Of a stretch of 64,000 nt of DNA, positions 37,916 to 50,892 are shown piece after piece; the stretch's first letter is position 1, and each line of letters starts with the position of its first letter. The stretch covers positions 3,596,001-3,660,000 of the forward strand of contig CP169086.1 in assembly GCA_041890495.1 (NCBI GenBank), given 5' to 3'. This DNA is from Escherichia boydii (GTDB lineage Bacteria > Pseudomonadota > Gammaproteobacteria > Enterobacterales > Enterobacteriaceae). The notes under the pieces were generated by a model. The model saw nothing but the letters and a program-made list of their open reading frames with translations. It did no database searches and had not been told where the DNA came from. A program made the position numbers and the translations under genes.

Positions 37916-39587
37916 TTCTAACTATACCGCTTCGTCACCCTCGCCGCTCTGGCAATACTGGCGCGGCCTTTCCGGCTGGAACTTCTATTTTCTGGTTAAG
38001 TTCGGCCTGTTGTGGGCGGGATATCTTAACTTCCATCCGCTCCTCAATTTGGTGTTTGCCGCGTTTCTGCTGATGCCCATTCCGCGCTACAGCCTGCATC
38101 GCTTGCGCCACTGGATTGCCCTGCCGATCGGCTTTGCTTTGTTCTGGCATGACACCTGGTTGCCTGGCCCGGAAAGCATAATGAGCCAGGGTTCGCAGGT
38201 GGCGGGGTTCAGTACCGATTATTTAATCGACCTTGTCACACGCTTTATTAACTGGCAGATGATTGGGGCCATTTTTGTTTTATTAGTGGCCTGGTTATTC
38301 CTGTCACAATGGATTCGCATTACTGTTTTTGTGGTTGCCATACTGCTATGGCTGAACGTACTTACCCTGGCGGGACCAAGTTTCTCCTTGTGGCCAGCCG
38401 GACAACCGACGACCACTGTAACAACGACGGGTGGTAACGCAGCGGCAACCGTTGCGGCGACGGGTGGCGCACCGGTAGTGGGTGATATGCCCGCACAAAC
38501 TGCACCGCCAACAACGGCGAACCTTAACGCCTGGCTGAATAATTTCTATAACGCGGAGGCGAAACGTAAATCGACCTTCCCGTCTTCGCTGCCCGCTGAT
38601 GCTCAGCCATTTGAACTACTGGTGATTAACATCTGTTCGCTTTCCTGGTCGGATATAGAAGCCGCCGGGTTGATGTCGCATCCACTGTGGTCGCATTTCG
38701 ATATTGAGTTCAAGAACTTTAACTCCGCCACCTCCTACAGTGGCCCGGCGGCGATCCGTTTACTGCGCGCCAGCTGCGGGCAGACTTCGCACACTAATCT
38801 GTATCAACCGGCAAATAACGACTGCTATCTGTTTGATAACCTTTCGAAACTGGGCTTTACCCAGCACCTGATGATGGGACATAACGGCCAGTTCGGCGGT
38901 TTTTTGAAAGAAGTTCGCGAAAATGGCGGCATGCAGACTGAATTGATGGATCAAACAAATCTGCCGGTTATTTTGCTGGGCTTTGATGGTTCGCCGGTTT
39001 ATGACGATACCGCCGTGCTTAACCGCTGGCTGGACGTTACCGAAAAAGATAAAAACAGCCGTAGTGCCACGTTCTACAACACGCTTCCACTGCATGACGG
39101 CAACCATTATCCGGGGGTCAGCAAAACAGCGGATTACAAAGCGCGGGCGCAGAAATTCTTTGATGAACTGGACGCCTTCTTTACTGAACTGGAGAAATCG
39201 GGTCGTAAAGTGATGGTGGTCGTGGTGCCGGAACACGGCGGCGCGCTGAAGGGCGACAGAATGCAGGTATCTGGCCTACGTGATATCCCTAGCCCGTCTA
39301 TCACAGACGTCCCCGTTGGGGTGAAATTCTTCGGCATGAAGGCACCACATCAGGGGGCACCAATAGAGATTACACAGCCAACCAGCTATCTGGCGATCTC
39401 AGAACTGGTTGCCCGCGCCGTTGACGGGAAACTCTTTGTGGAAGATAGCGTGAACTGGGATCAGCTCACCAGCAAACTGCCGCAAACGGCGGAAGTTTCA
39501 GAGAACGCTAACGCGGTGGTGATCCAGTATCAGAACAAACCTTACGTTCGTCTGAACGGCGGGGATTGGGTACCGTACCCGCAGTAA
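37908..39587 (+). CDS. bcsG: Cellulose phosphoethanolamine transferase BcsG
   Basis: BcsG moves phosphoethanolamine from phosphatidylethanolamine to cellulose, giving the modified curli-associated polymer. Of its 559 residues, the first ~170 hold several membrane helices and the rest form a periplasmic alkaline-phosphatase-fold domain, with the likely nucleophilic Ser in ATSYSGPAA near residue 278 and the metal-binding PEHGG block near 443. Residues ~14 to ~481 match K-12 almost perfectly, including the TTTVTTTGG linker, whereas the first dozen residues and the last ~75 (from EITQPTSYLA) are diverged: two ancestry switches within one gene. It is the last gene of bcsEFG. Confidence 0.95.
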   Translation: MTNSNYTASSPSPLWQYWRGLSGWNFYFLVKFGLLWAGYLNFHPLLNLVFAAFLLMPIPRYSLHRLRHWIALPIGFALFWHDTWLPGPESIMSQGSQVAGFSTDYLIDLVTRFINWQMIGAIFVLLVAWLFLSQWIRITVFVVAILLWLNVLTLAGPSFSLWPAGQPTTTVTTTGGNAAATVAATGGAPVVGDMPAQTAPPTTANLNAWLNNFYNAEAKRKSTFPSSLPADAQPFELLVINICSLSWSDIEAAGLMSHPLWSHFDIEFKNFNSATSYSGPAAIRLLRASCGQTSHTNLYQPANNDCYLFDNLSKLGFTQHLMMGHNGQFGGFLKEVRENGGMQTELMDQTNLPVILLGFDGSPVYDDTAVLNRWLDVTEKDKNSRSATFYNTLPLHDGNHYPGVSKTADYKARAQKFFDELDAFFTELEKSGRKVMVVVVPEHGGALKGDRMQVSGLRDIPSPSITDVPVGVKFFGMKAPHQGAPIEITQPTSYLAISELVARAVDGKLFVEDSVNWDQLTSKLPQTAEVSENANAVVIQYQNKPYVRLNGGDWVPYPQ

Positions 39588-39593
39588 CTGATT

Positions 39594-39627
39594 TACCCCT
39601 CACCCTCTCCCCATCGGGGAGAGGGGA
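39594..39627. repeat. GGGAGAGGG hairpin repeat at the bcsG/GH8 junction
   Basis: The hairpin CCCTCTCCCC-ATC-GGGGAGAGGG with a CCCCTCA leader is the same family as at 145-180 and 8653-8744. It lies between the convergent bcsG and GH8 gene stop codons and may terminate both. Confidence 0.75.
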
Positions 39628-39641
39628 TAGTCGGTGCGTTA

Positions 39642-40637
39642 TTATTGCGCTGAAATCCATACCAGCATTTTCAGGCTTGCCGAATAGTAGTCGTCTTTGG
39701 AGGTGATTTCGGGTTCTCCGGAAGGCTGCCCCATCGTTAAATCACGTACGGCCAACAGACCACCTTCCATCATGTAAGGCGCATATTCGTTAGTGGTGAC
39801 GTTAACCCAGGCGGGCGTTTGTTCCCGTGGGAACTGACCAAACCACGCTTTCCACGGCGCCAGGAGAGGGCTTTGTTTATCAGACCAGGCAACGTACAGC
39901 GGAATACGAATCGCGTCATAGCTCATTCGCGGCGGCCAGCCTTTAGCGGGCATCAGCTTGCCATCTGATGCCAGTGAAACCCAGTCAGCGGGCAGATCCG
40001 CTTTACCCGAGCCCATTTTTCCCAGCAGGCGTTTCCCGTCCTTAATCAAATCGCGCCAGACCGGCAAATGACTGCGTCCGGCGAAGGCCTGCCAGGCCGG
40101 AAACACGAAATAGGAAGGATTAAGGACCACTTCACCGTCAAGCTTAAATCCCTGGACGCCGGGCAGCATCACGCGGTAACCCGCATAGCGGATGACGCTA
40201 TGGGCAACCAGCGCTTTTGTAATGGCATCCGATGCGGCGCTGTAGCGTTTGTCATGCCAGCGGGCATCGGCTTTAAGCAGCGCCCAGGCAATCAGCACAT
40301 CGCCATCGGCGGCGTTGTTTTTGTCAGCGACCGGGTTGGACTCTGCGGGGTTATAGCGCCAGTAAAACAGACCGTTCTCTTTGTTCTTCAGCTCACGGTT
40401 TGTCCATTGCCAGAGCTTATCGAAAGTAGCTTTATCGTCGTTGGCCACTGCCATCAGCATGGCAAAGCCCTGACCTTCCGTATGCGACACGCCGCCATTG
40501 CCGGTATCGACAATGCGGCCTTCCGGTTTGAAAAAGCGTGCCTTGTAACTCTCCCAGGCCTGTCCCGCCTGAGAGAGAGGTGAGAACAACAAGCTCATCA
40601 TGAAGGCCAGCGTCGCGCAGACGGGTTTTCGCATCAT
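39642..40637 (-). CDS. Second GH8 endoglucanase (BcsZ-like)
   Basis: A 331-residue secreted glycoside hydrolase of family 8, distinct from BcsZ at 28967-30073. A signal peptide (MMRKPVCATLAFMMSLLFSPLSQA) is followed by SHTEGQGFAML with the catalytic acid Glu, AADGDVLIAWALL, and SYDAIRIPLYVAW with the catalytic Asp, matching the BcsZ layout. It probably cleaves beta-1,4-glucan in the periplasm or outside. Klebsiella/Enterobacter-type bcs loci can carry such an additional GH8 gene, as far as I recall. It starts only 13 bases after birA, with the ribosome-binding site GGAGTG in that gap, and is convergent with bcsG. In canonical genomes birA is followed by coaA, so this junction is unusual. Confidence 0.88.
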   Translation of the reverse strand: MMRKPVCATLAFMMSLLFSPLSQAGQAWESYKARFFKPEGRIVDTGNGGVSHTEGQGFAMLMAVANDDKATFDKLWQWTNRELKNKENGLFYWRYNPAESNPVADKNNAADGDVLIAWALLKADARWHDKRYSAASDAITKALVAHSVIRYAGYRVMLPGVQGFKLDGEVVLNPSYFVFPAWQAFAGRSHLPVWRDLIKDGKRLLGKMGSGKADLPADWVSLASDGKLMPAKGWPPRMSYDAIRIPLYVAWSDKQSPLLAPWKAWFGQFPREQTPAWVNVTTNEYAPYMMEGGLLAVRDLTMGQPSGEPEITSKDDYYSASLKMLVWISAQ

Positions 40638-40650
40638 TCACTCCATCCGG

Positions 40651-41613
40651 TTATTCGGCACTCCGCAGAGAAATCTCACCGCCCATCCAGGGTTTGATTA
40701 CGCCATCCTGCTCCAGAAGCAGCGCGCCCTGAGCGTCAATACCGCGGGAAGTGCCGTAGATCTCTTTATCACCAATCAGCAATTTCACCGGGCGGTTGAT
40801 AAAGTTATCCAGCTTTTCCCAACGAGACAGGAAGGGTGCCAGCCCTTCCTGCTCAAAAAGCGTGAGCGAGCTGCGCAGCTCTTTAATCATACGTACGGCC
40901 AGGGTGTTACGATCGATGACGATCCCCGCCTCCTGGAGGTTAGTCCAGGCCTGATTCACCACATCATTTTGGACATTGCGCATCACCATATTGAGGCCTG
41001 CGCCAATGACGATTTGCGCCGCATCGCCCGTTTTTCCCGTCAGTTCGACCAGAATGCCGGCAAGTTTACGATCGTTGAGATACAGATCGTTAGGCCATTT
41101 AACACGCACCTGATCCGCCCCCAGATCGTGCAGCACTTCCGCCATGACGATGCCGATGACCAGACTCAGGCCAATGGCAGCGGCCGGGCCCTGATCCAGT
41201 CGCCAGTACATGGACAGATAGAGGTTAGCGCCAAAGGGCGAAAACCACTTGCGGCCGCGACGGCCACGCCCGGCCTGTTGATATTCAGCAACGCAGGCAT
41301 CACCAGATTTCAGCTCAGGTAAACGATCCAGAAGATACTGGTTCGTCGAATCAATCACCGGCAGCACCGCAACATTGCCGTGTCCAATCTGGCTGCGGAT
41401 CGCTTCTTCATTCAGCAATTGAATCGGCTCCGGCAGGCTATAGCCTTTTCCGGGAACCGTGAACACATCAACACCCCAGTCACGGAGCGTCTGGATATGT
41501 TTATTGATAGCAGCACGGCTCATGCCAAGCCGTTCACCCAGCTGTTCGCCGGAATGAAACTCACCGTCAGCAAGGATGCTAATCAGGGTTAAGGGGATAG
41601 TATTGTCCTTCAC
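40651..41613 (-). CDS. birA: Biotin-protein ligase / biotin operon repressor BirA
   Basis: BirA activates biotin to biotinyl-AMP, attaches it to the acetyl-CoA carboxylase carrier protein, and, with bound biotinyl-AMP, represses the bio operon. The 320-residue protein has an N-terminal winged helix (GEQLGERLGMSRAAINKHIQ, ~18-37), the biotin/AMP-binding loop GRGRRGRKWFSPFG near 115-128, the KWPNDLYL motif near 183 and a C-terminal SH3-like domain. The start is GTG at 41613, overlapping the murB stop by four bases. It ends LRSAE, one residue shorter than the K-12 ending I recall. It is diverged from K-12. Confidence 0.95.
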   Translation of the reverse strand: MKDNTIPLTLISILADGEFHSGEQLGERLGMSRAAINKHIQTLRDWGVDVFTVPGKGYSLPEPIQLLNEEAIRSQIGHGNVAVLPVIDSTNQYLLDRLPELKSGDACVAEYQQAGRGRRGRKWFSPFGANLYLSMYWRLDQGPAAAIGLSLVIGIVMAEVLHDLGADQVRVKWPNDLYLNDRKLAGILVELTGKTGDAAQIVIGAGLNMVMRNVQNDVVNQAWTNLQEAGIVIDRNTLAVRMIKELRSSLTLFEQEGLAPFLSRWEKLDNFINRPVKLLIGDKEIYGTSRGIDAQGALLLEQDGVIKPWMGGEISLRSAE

Positions 41614-42638
41614 GCGATAGTCTCCACGGCATTGACTTCACCTGTGCGGCCAATGAAGCGAACTTCTGGCTCCAGCCAGACGTTGAATTTTTCGCCCACA
41701 CGCTGGCGAACGTAGTGAGCCAGCTGTACGACATCATCGCTGGTCGCATCGCGTTGGTTAATCAGCACCAGTGCCTGCTGTTGGTGAACGGCTGCGCCGC
41801 CGACTGAAGTGCCTTTTAGCTGGCATTGATCGATAAGCCACCCCGCGGCCAGCTTCACGCTACCATCCGCCTGGGGGTAATGTGGCGCTGCGGGCCATCC
41901 TTCAAGAAAGACTTTTGCATTTTCGCCGCTGATAACCGGGTTTTTGAAGAAACTGCCAGCGTTTCCGTTTACTTTTGGATCGGGAAGTTTGGTCATCCGC
42001 ATATGGCAAACCGAGTCAAAAACGTCGCGGGCAGTAACGGTAGCCGGATCGAGACGCGTTAAATCCCCGTAGGTCAGCACCGGCTGCCAGTTCTTCGACA
42101 GGCGCAGACCCACGGCGACAATCACGTAGCGGTCCTGATATTCATGCTTGAAGATACTGTCACGATAGCCAAATCGGCACTGTTCTGCCGTTAAACGCTT
42201 AGCCGTTCCGGTCGCCAGCTCGATGCAGTCGACATATTCACAGACATGTTTCAGTTCGATGCCGTAGGCGCCGATGTTTTGAATAGGTGACGATCCGGCG
42301 CAGCCTGGAATAAGCGCAAGGTTTTCCAGACCCGGCATCCCTTTTTCGAGGGTAAATTGCACCAGATGATGCCAGTTTTCTCCGGCACCCACATGCACGT
42401 GCCAGCTGTCGGCACCCTCTTCCACATCAATTCCCATGATGCGGTTAACGATCACCGTTCCCGCAAAATCGTCGAGAAACAGGACATTACTTCCTTCGCC
42501 CAGAATCAGTACGGGTTCGTTTTTTTCTGTTGCGCTTTGCCATGCATCCAGCAGCTGCTGTGCAGTATCGGCACGTACAATTTGATTAGCATTGCGTTGA
42601 ATGCCAAAGGTATTCCAGGGCTTAAGGGAGTGGTTCAT
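41610..42638 (-). CDS. murB: UDP-N-acetylenolpyruvoylglucosamine reductase
   Basis: MurB reduces UDP-GlcNAc-enolpyruvate to UDP-MurNAc with NADPH and FAD, the second committed step of peptidoglycan synthesis. The 342-residue protein is a type I MurB: the FAD-binding LGEGSNVLFLDDFAGTV region near 45-62, the NIGAYGIEL segment, the catalytic NAGSFFKNP serine near residue 229 and the C-terminal LEPEVRFIG glutamate. It lies downstream of the rrn operon and overlaps birA. It is diverged from K-12 at many positions. Confidence 0.95.
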   Translation of the reverse strand: MNHSLKPWNTFGIQRNANQIVRADTAQQLLDAWQSATEKNEPVLILGEGSNVLFLDDFAGTVIVNRIMGIDVEEGADSWHVHVGAGENWHHLVQFTLEKGMPGLENLALIPGCAGSSPIQNIGAYGIELKHVCEYVDCIELATGTAKRLTAEQCRFGYRDSIFKHEYQDRYVIVAVGLRLSKNWQPVLTYGDLTRLDPATVTARDVFDSVCHMRMTKLPDPKVNGNAGSFFKNPVISGENAKVFLEGWPAAPHYPQADGSVKLAAGWLIDQCQLKGTSVGGAAVHQQQALVLINQRDATSDDVVQLAHYVRQRVGEKFNVWLEPEVRFIGRTGEVNAVETIA

Positions 42639-42722
42639 AGACGCTATCCTGATGCAAAAACGCTGGTAGTTTACCGTATAAGCAGGGTGATGGGGGATCA
42701 GTTTGTGCAGCGTATAAACGCA

Positions 42723-42749
42723 AAAAGGCCATCCTTTCGGATGGCCTCT
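42723..42749 (-). terminator. rrn operon terminator
   Basis: Read on the minus strand, the stem GAGGCCATCC-GAAA-GGATGGCCTTTTT with a GNRA-type loop and a T run lies 12 bases after the 5S gene, as in E. coli rrnB-type operons. Confidence 0.9.
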
Positions 42750-42760
42750 TCACTTATTTG

Positions 42761-42880
42761 ATGCCTGGCAGTTCCCTACTCTCGCATGGGAGACCCCACC
42801 ACTACCATCGGCGCTACGGCGTTTCACTTTGAGTTTCGGCATGGGGTCAGGTGGGACCACCGCGCTACTGCCGCCAGGCA
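42761..42880 (-). rRNA. rrf: 5S ribosomal RNA
   Basis: A 120-base gene with the 5S ends TGCCTGGC ... GCCAGGCAT and the GCGCGGTGGTCCCACCTGACCCC block. Two places differ from the usual enterobacterial sequence by paired indels: GCCGAAACTCAAAGTG instead of GCCGAACTCAGAAGTG, and GTAGTGGTGGGGTCTCCCATG instead of the usual spacing. These are more likely sequence errors than a real variant. Confidence 0.93.
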
Positions 42881-42975
42881 AATTCTGTTTTATCAGACCG
42901 CTTCTGCGTTCTGAATTTAAATCTGTATCAGGCTGAAAATCTTCTCTCAATCCGCCAAAACACCTTTGGCGTTGT

Positions 42976-45889
<2,914 letters not shown>

Positions 45890-46071
45890 TCACAACCCGA
45901 AGATGTTTCTTGCGATTCATCATCGTGTTGCGAAAATTTGAGAGACTCACGAACAACTTTCATTGTTCAGTGTTTCAATTTTCAGCTTGATCCAGATTTT
46001 TAAAGAGCAAAACTTCGCAGTGAACCTTTGCAGGTACACTCTGAAGTATTTTTATTTAATCACTACAGAGA

Positions 46072-46144
46072 TGGTGGAGCTATGCGGATCGAACGCAGAC
46101 CTCCTGCGTGCAAAGCAGGCGCTCTCCCAGCTGAGCTATAGCCC
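46072..46144 (-). tRNA. alaT-like: tRNA-Ala (TGC), three bases short
   Basis: Anticodon arm CTGCTTTGCACGCAG with TGC, D-arm and CCA end are present in the spacer of the rrn operon. Compared with the standard 76-base gene it is 73 bases: the 5' GGGG run is GGG, and one G and one C are missing from the T-stem, leaving TGCG/CGCA as a 4-bp stem. A standard alanine tRNA would need all three. Each change shortens a run of identical bases, pointing to sequence error. Confidence 0.9.
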
Positions 46145-46186
46145 ATAACATGTAGTTAAAACCTCTTCAAATTTGCCGTGCAAATT

Positions 46187-46263
<77 letters not shown>

Positions 46264-46330
46264 GTAGAGGTTTTACTGCTCATTTCATCAGACAATCTGT
46301 GTGAGCACTGCAAAGTACGTTTCTTTAAGG

Positions 46331-47870
<1,540 letters not shown>

Positions 47871-48002
47871 AAAAGTTTGATGCTCAAAGAATTAAACTTC
47901 GTAATGAATTACGTGTTCACTCTTGAGACTTGGTATTCATTTTTCGTCTTGCGACGTTAAGAATCCGTATCTTCGAGTGCCCACACAGATTGTCTGATAA
48001 AT

Positions 48003-48014
48003 TGTTAAAGAGCA
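48003..48014 (-). promoter_or_regulatory. rrn leader boxA antitermination site
   Basis: TGCTCTTTAACA on the minus strand, the standard boxA bound by NusB/NusE, lies in the rrn leader downstream of P2. The adjoining leader (47871-48000) holds the RNase III stem half and is as in E. coli rrnB. Confidence 0.85.
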
Positions 48015-48051
48015 GTGCCGCTTCGCTTTTTCTCAGCGGCGCGGGGTGTGC

Positions 48052-48079
48052 ATAATACGCTTTCCCGCTACAGAGTCAA
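48052..48079 (-). promoter_or_regulatory. rrn P2 promoter
   Basis: On the minus strand, -35 TTGACT (48079-48074) and -10 TATTAT (48057-48052) are separated by 16 bases and followed by a GC-rich discriminator (GCACACCCCGCGCC). This matches E. coli rrnB P2. Confidence 0.85.
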
Positions 48080-48169
48080 GCATTTTTTTGCTTTTCTCTG
48101 TTGAGATTCTCAGGAGAACCCCGCTGACCCGGCGGCGTGTTTGCCGTTGTTCCGTGTCAGTGGTGGCGC

Positions 48170-48222
48170 ATTATAGGGAGTTATTCCGGCCTGACAAGAG
48201 GAAATTTAAAATAATTTTCTGA
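48170..48222 (-). promoter_or_regulatory. rrn P1 promoter with UP element
   Basis: On the minus strand an A/T-rich UP element (AGAAAATTATTTTAAATTTCC) precedes -35 TTGTCA (48197-48192) and -10 TATAAT (48175-48170) with 16-base spacing, then a GCGCCACCACTG discriminator and start region. This is the rrnB P1 sequence as I recall it. The upstream Fis region would extend into the end of murI. Confidence 0.88.
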
Positions 48223-48242
48223 CCGCGCAACATTCAACCAAA

Positions 48243-49100
48243 TCAACCTAAAACTGCCAGTTTTTCGAGCGTTCCGAAGCCGTAACGCTGTAAAACGGGC
48301 AATAATTGTTCAGCTTCTGTCGTCATTGCCATACAAAAGGCAATATTCGCATCGGCAGATTTTGCATCCGGAGCTTCATGTTCTAACAACCAGGCCGTTC
48401 GGCGAGCAATCGCTGCGCCAGAATCCACCAGCCGGGTTCCCTCTGGCAGCACTTGTAACAGTTCTTCTTGTAGTAGAGGGAAATGGGTGCAACCCAATAC
48501 AACGGTATCTGGCGGCTCTTTCATTCTTAACCACGGACGTAAGATACGTTTTAGTGCATCCAGAGAAACATCTTCGCCATGTAGCTTCGCTTCAGCCAAC
48601 TCAACCATCTCTGCCGAGCCCAGCATTTCTATCTGGCATTCATTAGCGAAACGCGCGATCAGCTCATGAGTATAAGAACGTTTAACTGTTCCGCGGGTTG
48701 CCAGTAATCCGACAATGCCATTTGCCGTCAGACGTGCAGCAGGTTTAATCGCCGGCACGACACCAACAACCGGGAAGTCGAACTTTTCGCGTAATGCAGG
48801 AAGTGAAACGGTACTGGCGGTGTTGCAAGCGACCACAGCCAGCGCAAGGGGATAACGTTCTTGCACCGCGGTGACAATTGCCACCACTCGCTCAACAATA
48901 AACGCTTCGCTTTTTTCGCCATACGGGAAAGCGACGTTATCGAAAGCATAAATGTAATGGAGATCCGGTAAGAGATGCCGGATCTCGTCATAGACCGACA
49001 ACCCACCGACGCCGGAGTCAAACACCAGCACGGTGGGACGTGGTTCAGAAGGTGTAGCTGCCAGACAAGGTGTATTCCCGTCCTGCAGTTTGGTAGCCAT
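48243..49100 (-). CDS. murI: Glutamate racemase
   Basis: MurI makes D-glutamate for peptidoglycan from L-glutamate without a cofactor. The 285-residue protein carries both catalytic cysteines, ACNTAST near residue 92 and GCTHFPL near 204, and the N-terminal VLVFDSGVGGLSVYDEI block. The start at 49100 (MATKLQDGNTPC) gives a 56-base overlap with the end of btuB, the arrangement known in E. coli; a Met four codons earlier is also in frame. The sequence is of E. coli type apart from a couple of residues near the C-terminus. The rrn P1 promoter follows directly downstream. Confidence 0.96.
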   Translation of the reverse strand: MATKLQDGNTPCLAATPSEPRPTVLVFDSGVGGLSVYDEIRHLLPDLHYIYAFDNVAFPYGEKSEAFIVERVVAIVTAVQERYPLALAVVACNTASTVSLPALREKFDFPVVGVVPAIKPAARLTANGIVGLLATRGTVKRSYTHELIARFANECQIEMLGSAEMVELAEAKLHGEDVSLDALKRILRPWLRMKEPPDTVVLGCTHFPLLQEELLQVLPEGTRLVDSGAAIARRTAWLLEHEAPDAKSADANIAFCMAMTTEAEQLLPVLQRYGFGTLEKLAVLG

Positions 49101-50892
49101 AGACTGTCTCATAATCTTTGTCGAACAGGTTGGCTATTTTACCACGAACTGTCAGATGAGAGGTGACCGGATATGCAACCGCAAGATCCCACAAGCTCAC
49201 ACCGCCTAATTTAACTTTCTCAGACGGATAAGTGCCAAAGTCGGTGTCGTAACGCGTACCGAGATAGTGATAAGTCAGGCTCCAGTCGAAATCATAGATC
49301 TGCGTATCAAGCTGATATTTCACCTGCTGCTTAGCACGACGGTCCAGAAGTTCGTTGGTTGCGGCATTGCGGGCATCCACATAGTCGTAGCCAACGGTAT
49401 GCGTCAACGGGCCCGTATCAAATGATGCTGTCGCTTCCACGCCTTTAATGCGTGCTTTACCGACGTTGTAATATTGCTGGAGGTTATTATCGAAGTCGAT
49501 GAGATTATCAACGTCATTACGGTAGCCGGATACGCGCCAGCTCACGCCCGCCGTCAGGCCTTCAAACGCACCTTCCCACTGCTTGCTCTCTTCTGGATCA
49601 AGATGGTCATTGCCATAGAAACCATAGAGCTGACCCAGATTCGGTGCTTTATAGGCCGTACCATAAGAAGCAACGAAGCGGTAACCCTCCACGAACTCCC
49701 AGGCCGCACTACTTTGCCAGGTGCCATGGCGACCGAACTGAGAGTTGTCATCGCTGCGAACCGCCCCTTCCAGGGTGAAGTCACCAAACTGCTGCAGCCC
49801 GGTCAGGTAGACGCCGGTGTTACGCAGGTCGTAGCCGTTGGTCACGTAGTTTGTACCCGGCTCGGTGCTCTGCTTCTGCCAGTCAACGCCCGCGCCAATG
49901 TTCCCATGGCCAACATCAACGGAGTTGAGCCACTGGACGTTGTACTGTTTGATTTCATCCAGCGTGGCTGTCGAATCGTAACGCCCCAAATTTGGATCGT
50001 AGTTATAGTCCTTGCTGTGGCTATAGCTGGTGAGCAGCTGTGAATGGAAGATGTCATCGTTGAAGCGCAATCCTGCATCCCAGGTCTGACTATAAAGCTG
50101 GCGGGTATCGACCAGTACGTCAGGAGTAAATGAGCTGTAGTAACCGTCGTAGGCAGTACGGTTGCTGTAGCCAAAGCCGCGAACAAATCCGCTCCACTGG
50201 TCTGAGAATGCGTGTTCCAGTGCACCGTAGAGCGTTTTATTCATAAAGCCGTCGCGATCGGTCTGGGCAAGACCACCATTATTGCCGTCTGCAACCACAT
50301 CAAACCCTTTGGTATAGGTGTAATCACCCGCAAGCGTGACGCGCGTGCTGTCGCCCAATGTTTGCTGGGTACTGCCGCCATAATTCTGGTAACCATGCGA
50401 CCCGACACCTGCATTCAGCGTGGTACCGTCCTTCGCGCGAGTGGTAATAATGTTTACGACTCCGCCGATCGCGTCCGAGCCGTATACCGCCGAACGCGGT
50501 CCACGAACATATTCGATACGCTGCACCAGAGAGATCGGGAACTGGCTGAGATCGGACGACCCCGTAACGCCCGCCTGGTTAAGGCGGATCCCATCAACTA
50601 GGATCAGGACGTGGCTGGAGTTTGTGCCACGGATAAAGAGAGAAGAGAGTTGCCCCATCCCGCCATTTTGCGCCGTATCCACACCGGGCAGGCGACGCAT
50701 AACATCCAGGACCGAGGTTGATTGCCAACGGTCAATATCGGCACGCGTAACAACCGTGTTTGCAGCCAGAATAGTTTTTTCAGGTTGTTCAAAACGATTT
50801 GCCGTCACTACCAACGAGTCTGCGCTATCTTGCGCCCAGCCCGAAAATGCCGTGACGGAACACGCCGTCAGCAGCGAAGCTTTTTTAATCAT
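49045..50892 (-). CDS. btuB: Outer-membrane vitamin B12 (cobalamin) receptor BtuB
   Basis: BtuB is the TonB-dependent 22-strand receptor for cobalamin, and a receptor for E colicins and some phages. The 615-residue protein has a signal peptide (MIKKASLLTACSVTAFSGWA), a TonB box (DSLVVTANRF), a plug domain (RLPGVDTAQNGG, FIRGTNSSHVLILVDG) and a barrel ending in GREYTLSGSYTF with the terminal Phe. The ATG at 50892 follows a GTGGATGCTTT leader end. The body is clearly diverged from K-12, while roughly the last 50 residues and the leader upstream match K-12 exactly, so switches occur at both ends. It overlaps murI. Confidence 0.96.
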   Translation of the reverse strand: MIKKASLLTACSVTAFSGWAQDSADSLVVTANRFEQPEKTILAANTVVTRADIDRWQSTSVLDVMRRLPGVDTAQNGGMGQLSSLFIRGTNSSHVLILVDGIRLNQAGVTGSSDLSQFPISLVQRIEYVRGPRSAVYGSDAIGGVVNIITTRAKDGTTLNAGVGSHGYQNYGGSTQQTLGDSTRVTLAGDYTYTKGFDVVADGNNGGLAQTDRDGFMNKTLYGALEHAFSDQWSGFVRGFGYSNRTAYDGYYSSFTPDVLVDTRQLYSQTWDAGLRFNDDIFHSQLLTSYSHSKDYNYDPNLGRYDSTATLDEIKQYNVQWLNSVDVGHGNIGAGVDWQKQSTEPGTNYVTNGYDLRNTGVYLTGLQQFGDFTLEGAVRSDDNSQFGRHGTWQSSAAWEFVEGYRFVASYGTAYKAPNLGQLYGFYGNDHLDPEESKQWEGAFEGLTAGVSWRVSGYRNDVDNLIDFDNNLQQYYNVGKARIKGVEATASFDTGPLTHTVGYDYVDARNAATNELLDRRAKQQVKYQLDTQIYDFDWSLTYHYLGTRYDTDFGTYPSEKVKLGGVSLWDLAVAYPVTSHLTVRGKIANLFDKDYETVYGYQTAGREYTLSGSYTF

